A stretch of DNA of 64,000 nt from positions 154,133,195 to 154,197,194 of the forward strand of contig JAUPFV010000005.1 of the NCBI GenBank assembly GCA_036936605.1, written 5' to 3'. Below, in pieces: positions 55,354 to 64,000 of this stretch (the first letter of the stretch is position 1; every line of letters starts with the position of its first letter). The notes below the pieces were generated by a model that saw nothing but the letters and a program-made list of their open reading frames with translations, was not told the origin of the DNA and searched no databases. The translations under genes were made by a program, and so were the position numbers. Source of the stretch: Limnanthes douglasii subsp. nivea. Taxonomy: Eukaryota > Streptophyta > Magnoliopsida > Brassicales > Limnanthaceae.

Positions 55354-56020
55354 ATGATTAACATGATTAATTGGAACATAAGAGGTATAAAGAATAAGTC
55401 CTCTATTAGAAGGCTTAATTATTTGGTTAAGAAAAACAACGCTAAATTTGTGGCTATTCACGAACCATTGATTAACTGTGAAAATATGGTTAACATTTCT
55501 AGAAATTTAGGTTTTTATAAATTCACTCATAACATATCTAATAAAATCTGGCTTTACTGACATGATGATCTCAGTGTGAAGATCTTAATTGATCACAATC
55601 AATTTATTCATATCGAAGTTAGCTTCATTTCTGATTCTAATTGTTTTTTTATTAACTGTGGTCTATGAAAAATATCAGAGAATCAATATAATTAATATAT
55701 GGAATACTTTAAAAATTATCTCGACTACAATCCTTCATTGGATGATCTGTCGAGACTTTAATGTTCTTTGGTCTATTGATGAGCAGCTTGGATGCACTTA
55801 CTTTTTGTCATAATAAAACTAATTATTTCAATGAGATGATCAGCTAATGTAGGATTGAAGATGCAGGTTATGCTAGTTCTAAATACACATGGTCTAACAA
55901 TTCAAAATGGAAGCGTTTAGAGAGACTTTTCATTAACAACAAGTGGTCTGACTCCTTTGGTGAAACAAAGGTGTTCACAAAGCAATAACTTGCTCTAATC
56001 TAGGAAAAGTTTTAAATTTC
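55354..56020 (+). pseudogene. LINE endonuclease, degenerate
   Basis: 55354-55560 begins MINWNIRGIKNKSSIRRLNY and has the metal-binding region KFVAIHEPLI (usual LQETK or similar). A later frame at 55735-55800 has LHWMICRDFNVLWSIDEQ (usual GDFN; here RDFN). KWKRLERLFINNKW lies at 55910-55950. Confidence 0.85.
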
Positions 56021-56599
56021 ATGATATGTGGGTACTTGATCATGAGTTTCTTCCTTTTGTGGAAAGAAACTCAAATCAAGAGATTGATGGAGATCCTATG
56101 TTTAGATTTTGGCATAAACTGAAAAGGCTTAAGAACAGTTTAATTACATGGAACAAATCATATTTTGGTAATATTTTTAATAAGGTGAAAGCTCTTGAAG
56201 ATGAAGTTCATATTGTGGAGATCAATCATCAAGTTCTCAACAGCACTGAAACTAAAACGCATCTCTCTAAAGCTAATGCTTTTCTTATACAAGCTCAAAT
56301 AATGGAAGAAACTTATTGGATGCGGAAGTGTTATGCTAACTAGGAAGTTGAAGGAGAAAAAAAAACAAAGTTCTCTCACAGATATGTTAAAAAAATTGCA
56401 TCAATGGAATTAAAGTAGGCAGTACCTAGATCACTGACGAGAATTCCATTGGCCTCTCTATTGTGGACTTCTTTAAAGAATAACTTACTGAATCTCCTTA
56501 CAATAACAAGATTAATGAGAAAAGCAAAATGATGGGTCCTCTCTTAACAATATCCCAACATTAATTACAAATGAAGGCAACGAGATGGTAATGTAGCTT

Positions 56600-57720
56600 C
56601 CTAATAAAGAGGAAATTTGGAATATTATCAACAACTTAAATCCAACTCGTGCCTCAGGTATGGATGGATATAATCAATATTTTTATAAAAGTTGTTGTAA
56701 AATAATAAAGACTCACCTCATCAATGCTATGCAATCTTTTATGCTTGGAAAAAATATTCCCAATGACATCTTAGCCACTAGCATTTGCTTAATTCCTAAG
56801 ACTGTTAATCCCTCAAGATGGAAGGATTTCAGACCCATCAGGCTCTGCTCCCTGCTAAATAGAATTATGTCAAAGATTTTGAACAACAGAGTTACTAAAA
56901 TCCTTCCTAAAATTGTATTTATTAATCAATGTGGTTTTGTTCCTGGTAACGAAATTCAAGAGAACATTTTTATTTCGAAAGAACTTCTATTTGTTTTAAA
57001 CAGAAAAGTCAAGGATATGAATATTTTAATTCAGCTTGACATGTCAAAAATTTTTGACAAAATGACTCGTTGTTTCATTCTAAAAGTTCTTAGAAAGTTT
57101 GGTTTCTCTAGCAAATTCATTAGCCTTATTAAAAAGGTGATCACTTATGTTCATATTTCTATGCTTATGAATATGAAGCCATTAGATATATCAAAACCAT
57201 GAAAAGGCTCAGGCAAGGGGATCTAATATCTCCTAGCTTTTTTATCATTGTTGAGGAAGTCTTATTAAAGTGTCTTAACACTCTGTTGGCTTCCAACAAA
57301 ATAATGTATTGCAAAAATAGAAGTACTCTTGCTATAAATAGTTTGGCGTTTGTTGATGATATACTCTTATTCACTAACATTCCGGATTCTACTTTAGACA
57401 GCCTTAGTATTTTCTTCGAAGATATGCTATTTCTGGCCAGGTAATTAACAAGGAGAAAACGAAAATCATTACTGCTACTGGTATAAATTCTAAAAAAATC
57501 AACATTATAGATAACAAAACTAGTTTCACTACTAGTTATCTACCTACAGATTATTTGGGAGTCACTATTAACACTAATAATAGAAACAACAACTACAACA
57601 ATCTTATATGCAAAATAAGTAACACGATTAAAGACTGGGATTCTGTGCATCTTTCATTCACAGGAAGGCTATCTCTTACTACTACTATCCTCATGAACAA
57701 TACCCTTTACTAGAGGCATA
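56600..57720 (+). pseudogene. LINE reverse transcriptase, degenerate
   Basis: 56660-57202: SICLIPKTVNPSRWKDFRPI, INQCGFVPGNEIQENIF and LIQLDMSKIFDKM (first catalytic Asp region kept). 57199-57444: RQGDLISPSFFIIVEEVL, then LAFVDDILLF, where the usual F-A-D-D is FVDD with both Asp residues kept. Then INKEKTKIITATG and YLGVTI in other frames. At least three frame breaks. Confidence 0.9.
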
Positions 57721-58289
57721 GTAACCTTTTACCTAAAGGTGTTATGTACAAAATAGAAACTATATTTAACAGATTTCTTTGGGGCTCCACAAGTTCTAAT
57801 CACAAAACCCACTGGTGTAAGTGGAGTACTGTGTGCAAATCTTTCAAGGATTGAGGATTGAACATCAGAAAATTAACTGATATTAAAAACTCTCTTTTTT
57901 GTAAGATGTGGGTAAATTTTAGAAATAACAAAACATTATGGTCTAACTTAATGCATAATATATACTCTAAAGAATTGCATCCCTTGCGGATTTCATCTTC
58001 TAAACCAGGTTCAATGATATGGAAAATGTTGGTCAACATTAAAAGCTATGCTGGAAATTGGGCTCTGGATTCGTGGACTTCTGGCTAGACAATTGGTCTA
58101 ACAATAAGCCTCTCTTAACTTTAGATAACAAAGCAAACATACTTGGTTTAAAGCTGAAAAGGTTAGTAAATCCTGGTCCAATAACTCTTGGAATCTTAAT
58201 TTCTTGAAAGATTTAATTTCTCCTAATGACTTAGACATAATCAAAACATGTTCTGCAAGCCTGATAAGGGTGATATTATGATTTGGAAC

Positions 58290-58764
58290 CTTTCAAAAAG
58301 TGATCGCTTCAATCTTAAGGAAATTTGGGATAATATCAGATACAAACATAATAAGTTTTCTTTTTAAAAAAAATACGGAAGTCTTTGACTCTTAGAAAGT
58401 TTTATGTCCTTCATTGGAAACTTATCCATAACTTTATTCATATTTATACTATAATGCAAAAGAAACATGTTTCAATTGCATCCAAATGTCAATTATGTAT
58501 GAGTATTGAGTCTCCTAACCACTTATTTTCCTCTTGTGAGTTTGCTTGGTCTATTTGGACATATTATGCTGACACATTCAACCTCAAAATATTCAACTAC
58601 ATGATAATTATTCACATGACAAGAGTTTGGCTTTGGACTACCACTAAAGACATTCATGTGAGACACATTATTCCCTCTATTGTATTTGTTATTATATAGA
58701 AAGTTAGGAATACTAGTAAGATGAAAGGTACTATTATTTCTTACAAGAATGTTATTGTTGAGGT
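58290..58764 (+). pseudogene. LINE zinc-binding (zf-RVT-like) segment
   Basis: 58385-58690 has LRKFYVLHWKLIHNFIHI, then CQLCMSIESPNHLFSSCEFAWSIW, the C-x2-C-x7-H-x4-C block after the RT in plant LINEs. The frame ends where the gypsy element 3 is inserted. Confidence 0.8.
58760..58764. repeat. target-site duplication (left), gypsy element 3
   Basis: GAGGT at 58760-58764 and again at 63734-63738, flanking the two LTRs exactly. Confidence 0.93.
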
Positions 58765-59141
58765 TGATGAGTTCAGAAATATTCACCACTCACTGTAGAA
58801 ACCGGACATGGGTAATCTGGACAATAATCACCCACTAAAGTATCCGGACAGGACAAAAGTATTAAGAACACTTAACACCTTTTGACTAAGCTAATTGCTA
58901 ATCTGCTTAATAAACTAATGGGTTTTGAACTCGACCCGATTTCATAAGTTTGACCCGAAAGCCCATATGACCCATAATTAAGGGTATAAATACCCAACCA
59001 CTTTCATTAATAAGGGTAACAAACATTTAGTTCAACCAGGCAGCTTAAATATCTCACTACAAAACACTTAAACATTTAAAATCCTTGAAATACCAAAAAA
59101 CATCTGACAAAATTACCCTCAGTAAAAAATAATCTACACCA
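58765..59141 (+). repeat. 5' LTR of gypsy element 3
   Basis: Begins TGATGAGTTCAG and ends AATCTACACCA. Promoter-like AGGGTATAAATACCCAACC at about 58980. PBS TTGGTGACCACAGTGGGA follows at 59144-59161. Confidence 0.93.
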
Positions 59142-59169
59142 AATTGGTGACCACAGTGGGAGAAGAAGG

Positions 59170-60920
59170 TGCCTGAATCTAGCATTCAAAACCAGCAAGA
59201 AAAACCAGTTCGGATGAATCCGGACGAGCAGGTAGTGCCACCAACTTTGGCAGAAGTGGTGGGAGAAAACAATAAGTACACGATCAAAGAGCGAGACAGG
59301 TTGAAAGTTGAAATAGAAGCCTTGAGGGCTGCTAAAAAGGTGGAGTTAGGCTTGAAAGAAAAATCGAAGGTATCAGACATTCACCACACTGACAATCCAA
59401 GGGAGCATGGCCCATCAGCAAAGACCAATTTAAGTACTAAAAAGACTCATGTCAGCTCAAAGAAGTCTCACCGGTTTAAACCGGTGGAGAGCTTGGAGTC
59501 AGAATCCTCTAGTAGCTCCTAGAATGAAGATGGAGTTGAGGAGTCCATGTCATCCAACAGTGATAAAGGAAAGTCTAAGAAGAAGCAAAAGTTGGTAAAA
59601 AAATATTCAAGAAATAGGGGCATGCATGGAAGGTTGAAAAAACATCTAGGTAAAGGGTCATCTCATAGCCACAACCATGGCCGGAGGCGTATAGACTAGC
59701 TGTTGATGGATCCTTTCGCTTTCTATGATAAACGAGGTATTTTTGTAACTCCCAATGAAGATACTATTTTCAGTTGTGGCTGGAATTGGAGACAATCTCC
59801 ATTGTCCTCCAAGATACTATCCGGAAACCTTCCTAAGAGGTTTGAAAAGTACTAAGATGGAAAAATACGATGGGAGCAAAGATCCAGATAATCATCTGGA
59901 GCAGTTTAAAAACTTTATGATGAATTTTGACGATGATGAGAAGTTGATTTGTAGAGCCTTCTCTTAATATTTTACAGGGAACACTCTAAAGTGAAATAAC
60001 AGCCTACCACAAGGGTGTATCAGAAATTTTGATACTTTTGGGGTGGCCTTACGGAGGTAGTTTATTGGAAGTAAGGAGGTGAAGGGAAATGTAGACACTA
60101 TCATCCATTGTGCCCAGGAGCCAAACGAATCATTGAAAGAATATATAAGTCGGTTTGGGAACACAAAGAATGGATTAGCTGATTGATTTGAACAAGTAGT
60201 AATAGCTTCTCTAAGACAGGGTTTGAACCCTGGCAATCTGGTCGATTCGGTAACCAGGAAGAAGGCCATGACGTGGGGCGATTTATTGAACCAGGTGGGA
60301 AAGAAAATCAATGTGGATGAAACAAAAAAGACTAGGGTGCACATGCAAGTGAGATCTGCCTCAGCTGCACCAAACCAGAACCAGAATCAGTCTAGATACA
60401 AGGCTAAGGAAGCCGGACAGGGTCCCAACAGGGCCAAAACTCAATCTCACCCAGCACCAGCTCAGAGCCAGCAGTCCAGAAAGCGCGGACCTTGGGTCCA
60501 ACCGGATGGTTTGCCAAATTAAAAGAGAATGTGGAAACCATCTATGAAAAAACAAAAGACAAAGTGCATTTTAGGAAGCCAACAGCGCTTCAATCTCCCA
60601 GGGAAAGTCATAATGCTTGTTTCTGTTAATATCATCATGATATTGACCATAACACAGAAGATTGTATCGCTTTGAAACAAGAGGTGCAAAATCTCATTGA
60701 AAGAGGAAAATTGGGTGCTTATGTTAAAAGAAGAAGTGGGAATAGGCATGATAATGCTCATTTGACTGGCCCAACAAACAATGCAGAGACGTCGGCTCCG
60801 AACGGGTCCATGATAATTATTGAAAGATTAGATGTGGACTCAGAGTATTTGGATTCTGATCCAGCCCGGAATAAGGTGGGCGTTATAACAGAATACACCA
60901 AGACAGTGTCACCGTGACTG
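59170..60920 (+). pseudogene. gypsy gag (element 3)
   Basis: 59169-59522 is the N-terminal part, starting MPESSIQNQQEKPVRMNPDE, with a Lys/Glu helix and a Ser-rich end. A gag core (DNHLEQFKNFMMNFDDDEKL) is at 59880-59965, then shifted pieces. The nucleocapsid linker is at 60223-60522. Then comes FCxYHHDIDHNTEDCIALKQ, where x is a TAA codon right after the first knuckle Cys (60626-60628). It ends near 60917. Stops at several other sites. Confidence 0.88.
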
Positions 60921-60969
60921 CACCAACTCCTTCTTCAAGGAAGAGGCATGTTCACACCTGGCTACTCAG

Positions 60970-61450
60970 TTGGAGGGAGGCATGTCCTCTTATCAATCAC
61001 AAATTCCTTTTCCCTTTATTGTTTTTGATGAAGATGATTTGAGGGACATAGCTGGTCCCCATGAAGATGATGTGGTAATAGGAGCATCGATAAGGGGAAA
61101 TGACATTAGACGAGTTTTGGTGGACACTAGCAGCTCAGCCAATATCCTCTTTTTGACATCCTACAAAGAAATGAAGAATCCGGCAGTGATTCAACGTTCA
61201 AACAAATCCATTGTGGGTTTCACTGGAAGCTCTGCGGACGTAGTCAAGGAATTCGAGGAGGAAGTTTTGTTGGGAAAGGGCCCTTTCAAGAAAATGGTCA
61301 GGGTAGTCTTTGTTGTGGTAGATTGTCCCACATGCTAAAATGCCATTTTGGGAAGGTCTTGACTCTCCAGGATACATGTTGTGGCTTCGACGGTTCACCA
61401 ATGTTTAAAATATGTTGTTCAAGGACAAGTGGGAGTTATCCGGAGTAGTA
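60970..61450 (+). pseudogene. gypsy aspartic protease (element 3), DTG changed to DTS
   Basis: The frame runs from VFDEDDLRDIAGPHEDDVVI into RRVLVDTSSSANILFLTSY. The catalytic Asp-Thr-Gly of retropepsins is Asp-Thr-Ser here, which should abolish cleavage. It continues GKGPFKKMVRVVFVVVDCPT, then a stop and a second phase (NAILGRS). Ends at the pol-deletion junction. Confidence 0.88.
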
Positions 61451-61454
61451 AAAA

Positions 61455-62923
61455 ACCTCTGTTGCAGCTTGTTTCTTCTTGCCCTTCTTTCCCTTCATCT
61501 TTCTTCGGGCTTTAGCTCTGGTAGGCCAGGACAGCTTGCCATACTTCTCCTTTGTTCTCTTGAGGATGACAGCCGGAGGAGGTAGAGTGGTCAGCTCCTC
61601 CCAAGTAAGGTCTCTCTGGACTGTTGTGTTTCAGAGATGGGACCTCACTTGTTGGAGGTGAAACAGTTGTGGAAATGGTTTCCCCACTTATCAGCAGCCC
61701 AAGCGTTCAGCTTGGCACATGTGTCCTGCCCCTCCTCCACGTAGTCGGAGAACTCCTTCGGCAGCACTAACCAAATATAAGAAGAGCAGTTCAGGAATAG
61801 ATTTTTTACAAAGAAAGAAAGACAAGCATGATAAAATATTTACCTGAGCTTTTCCATCTGCTGGTGAGCATGCTAGGATTGACACCAGCTTTGATTTTCT
61901 TTCCATTTTCCCAAGTCCCGCTGATAAACAGAAATTGAGTCTTCCAATTCTTCTCTGACTCGAGCAAGTCATCTACCACCTTAAAGTTGTCTCCCATATT
62001 GTAGTAATAGAATGGGATATGATGGTTCTTGCAGAGGCTGGCCACATCAGCAAACTGATCCATCGGAAGTGGTATTCCGGAGAGCCTAGAAGACATAATA
62101 CAGGCCATAAGAGTGAACCAAGGATTGGGGCTCAGCTGGCTCAGACAGAGTTTTATCAGGTGGAAATACCTGACTATTTTTGGGTCCAGGGGAAATCTGA
62201 GCCCCCAGTTAAACAACTCGGTCTAGATGACTATTTCGTTGAGTTTACAGTCCATCGAGGTCTCCCGAGTGACTGGTATCCTCACCTTAACAGACTCAAG
62301 GATCCCCCACTTCATCTGAATCTGGCCTAACTCAGCAGTTGAGCATCAGCCCCTCTTAGGGGCCTGGTGTCCGGCAGGGGCTCAATTCCGGAGGGCTCAG
62401 TCTGAGAGCTGGTTCTAGTAGCCTACGGACCAGAGGATTTGTCTATTGGGACTCTGATAGATGCCCCTGGTCTAGTGGCTTTATCGTTGGTCACAAACTT
62501 AGAGAGCCCTGACTTTGGGGACTTGGGTTAAGAGACAGTTTCCTGACCCTATGTTAAACGGCTTGTCCGGTGAAGAGTAACGTTTTCTGGGGATTTCTCA
62601 GTATCTGACCCCATAGCGATAAATAGGGAGGGTCTTCTTGTACTTGAGACTGCTTTCTCCTGCACTACAGAGGGTTGTGACTCCTGAACCGAGGAGCCTG
62701 ATGGAATGAGCGAAAGGCTTGGTTGAAATAAGCGCATGGGTTTGGAACTTTTAGCAGAGGATGATCCTCGATCAACTTCTGAAAACGGTGTTTCAGGCAT
62801 ATTGATTGGAGAAACTAGAAGACCCGCAGCGATACGCCTCTCTCGCTCAACCTTTTTTACTTTTTCTAACTCTGAAAGATTTAGCCAACCACCTTTCACC
62901 AATGCGTTTATTTCCATGAACAT
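61455..62923 (-). pseudogene. antisense gene of gypsy element 3 (putative gypsy-type transposon domain protein)
   Basis: ATG 62921-62923 starts MFMEINALVKGGWLNLSELE, parallel to the antisense start in element 2. A Ser/Pro-rich linker follows; then 62330-61860 codes for LGQIQMKWGILESVKVRIPV and, after one stop, NWGLRFPLDPKIVRYFHLIK, SQLSPNPWFTLMACIMSSRL, HIPFYYYNMGDNFKVVDDLL and WKTQFLFISGTWENG. This pattern fits the Transposase_28 (putative gypsy type transposon) family. 61740-61480 carries the next segment (EFSDYVEEGQDTC). It is better preserved than in element 2: the 136-codon core piece (61806-62216) is open. Its promoter would have to lie inside or read through the 3' LTR in antisense. 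Confidence 0.72.
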
Positions 62924-63355
62924 AAACTACACAAGAAAGTTTGTTAGAAGAGAAGTAAAAGCTCTGAAATGGAGAAATGACAAAGTGATGAAGATGGTAA
63001 AACAGTAAAAGGAAGTAATTTATACTAGTAAGGCAAAAACGTTACCAAATACCTAGGAGAAAACGAAAAGCCAAAAGTAATGATTGAAGACGGCGCTGAC
63101 GTCATAAACATTAAATGCAGAAGTTGCTTTTTGGGATTAGTGGGAGCGTCATTCTAAGATGAAAATGGCTGGAAAAGTGAATCAAAATATGACACGTGTC
63201 CCACGATCCATAGCATAACTCTTGAACTTCTGAGAAGTATTCAGTCCGGATAAATCCTGAGCTAAATATATAAACAGTCCGGAGAATATTCCTAATGCCT
63301 AGGAGGACTTTTTTGTGTTGCCAAAGGCCTTTAACAAAACCTAAAAACGGGCTAC

Positions 63356-63733
63356 TGATGAGTCCAGAAATACTCACCACTCACTGTAGAAACCCGACAG
63401 GGGTAATCCAGACAATAATCACCCACTAAAGTATCCGGACAGGACAAAAGTATTAAGAACACTAAACACCTTTTGACTCAGCTAATTGCTAATATACTTA
63501 ATAAACTAATTGGTTTTTGAACTCGACCTGATTTCATAAGTTTGACCTGAAAGCCCATATGGCCCATAATTAAGGGTATAAATACCCAACCACTTTCATC
63601 AATGAGGGTAATGAAAATTTAATACAACCAGGCAGCTTAAATCTCTCACTACAAAACACTTAAACATTTAATACCCTTGAAATACCACAAAACATCTGAC
63701 AAAATTACCCTCAGTCAAAAATAATCCACACCA
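63356..63733 (+). repeat. 3' LTR of gypsy element 3
   Basis: Begins TGATGAGTCCAG and ends AATCCACACCA, followed by GAGGT. CTAAAAACGGGCTAC precedes it. Confidence 0.93.
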
Positions 63734-63738
63734 GAGGT

Positions 63739-64000
63739 AACTAAAGTTTTGCATAGTCTCGATTATCATAAATCTTTTAAAGTTAAGCACTGGTATGGAG
63801 ACCTTAAAGCTGCCAATAATCTTGGATGTTTTAACCACACTCGGGACAAAAGGAAAAGGCCTTTATATCTTAAATGTAATCATCCTCATATAGGAAGACT
63901 AAGACTTAATATCGACGCTTCATGTCATCAAAATGGTGAGTCTAGTGGCTCTATGGTTATAAGAGACAACAATGGTAGTTTAGTCTATGGTGTTGATTCT
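63739..64000 (+). pseudogene. LINE 3' part with RNase H start (continues past window)
   Basis: After the gypsy element the LINE resumes. From about 63899 the frame reads LRLNIDASCHQNGESSGSMV, then IRDNNGSLVYGVDS at the window end. This is the first block of plant-type RNase H (catalytic Asp in N-I-D), as in the minus-strand LINE. The domain is cut by the window border. Confidence 0.85.

Larger units (their letters stand above)
58765..63733 (+). mobile_element. pol-deleted Ty3/gypsy element nested in the LINE
   Basis: A 4969-bp element with 377/378-bp LTRs (about 27 substitutions and 1 indel), target duplication GAGGT, primer site, gag and protease on the plus strand, then a direct jump near 61454 to the antisense gene, purine tract and 3' LTR. 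RT, RNase H and integrase, about 3.7 kb in element 2, are absent. It is therefore non-autonomous and would have needed a helper's pol. Coding parts match element 2 closely. Confidence 0.95.
53865..64000 (+). mobile_element. LINE (non-LTR retrotransposon), interrupted by a gypsy element; runs off the window
   Basis: Plus-strand pieces: ORF1 (53.86-54.84 kb), endonuclease (55.35-56.0 kb), RT (56.6-57.7 kb), zinc-binding domain (58.4-58.7 kb). After the 4969-bp LTR element at 58765-63733, RNase H starts at about 63895 and continues past the end. Stops and shifts throughout. Same family type as the minus-strand LINE at 20.8-25.7 kb. Confidence 0.92.

Noticed and set aside
62019..62330. Plus-strand 103-codon ORF as a gene
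   Set aside because: It is the shadow of the conserved antisense gene, whose frame matches element 2 and a known family.

Overview
This window is nuclear plant DNA, AT-rich and built mostly of transposable elements. The evidence is plant-type Ty1/copia and Ty3/gypsy LTR retrotransposons, plant LINEs with a C-terminal RNase H, Mutator-like elements (MULEs), and fragments of plant genes: a group C MAP kinase, a SWAP/SURP splicing factor, a DEAH RNA helicase and an RD21-type cysteine protease. No RNA gene, CRISPR array or bacterial-type operon was seen. The species cannot be named from the sequence.

Layout. 1-3000: decayed Ty3/gypsy fragment (minus strand) beside a 43-bp tandem repeat. 5981-10641: young, nearly intact Ty1/copia element (minus strand) with 5-bp target duplications. 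It splits a SWAP-domain gene fragment, and a DEAH-helicase fragment follows at 11.4-11.7 kb. About 12.2-20.35 kb: a large MULE. It has a degenerate MuDR-type transposase (minus strand) and, on the plus strand, an intron-containing gene for an Ulp1/C48-like cysteine protease, plus two small unidentified ORFs. Its introns and spacers are peppered with the octamer AAATCGCG. 20.76-25.74 kb: degenerate LINE (minus strand). 27.0-31.6 kb: degenerate copia element (minus strand) without recognisable gag. 32.65-33.6 kb and 47.5-48.4 kb: two copies of an unnamed repeat.

33888-35542 is a non-autonomous MULE with 9-bp target duplications. It carries the first exon of an RD21-like protease gene and a 15-copy minisatellite, and its empty target site survives as a paralogue at 53.39-53.70 kb. 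36236-46313 is an old complete Ty3/gypsy element with a long antisense gene between pol and the 3' LTR. 49756-51932 is a MAPK (MPK7-like) pseudogene. From 53.86 kb to the window end lies a second LINE (plus strand), interrupted at 58765-63733 by a shortened gypsy element. That insert kept gag, protease and the antisense gene but lost reverse transcriptase, RNase H and integrase.

How it fits together. No host gene in the window looks intact. LTR divergence, counted by eye, orders the insertions: gypsy at 36-46 kb oldest (about 40 differences in 355 bp), gypsy at 59-64 kb (about 27 in 377), copia at 6-10.6 kb youngest (5 substitutions and 1 indel in 242). The most unusual units are the Ulp1-carrying MULE with its dispersed octamer, the antisense gypsy gene kept in a pol-deleted derivative, and the MULE that captured a protease exon.
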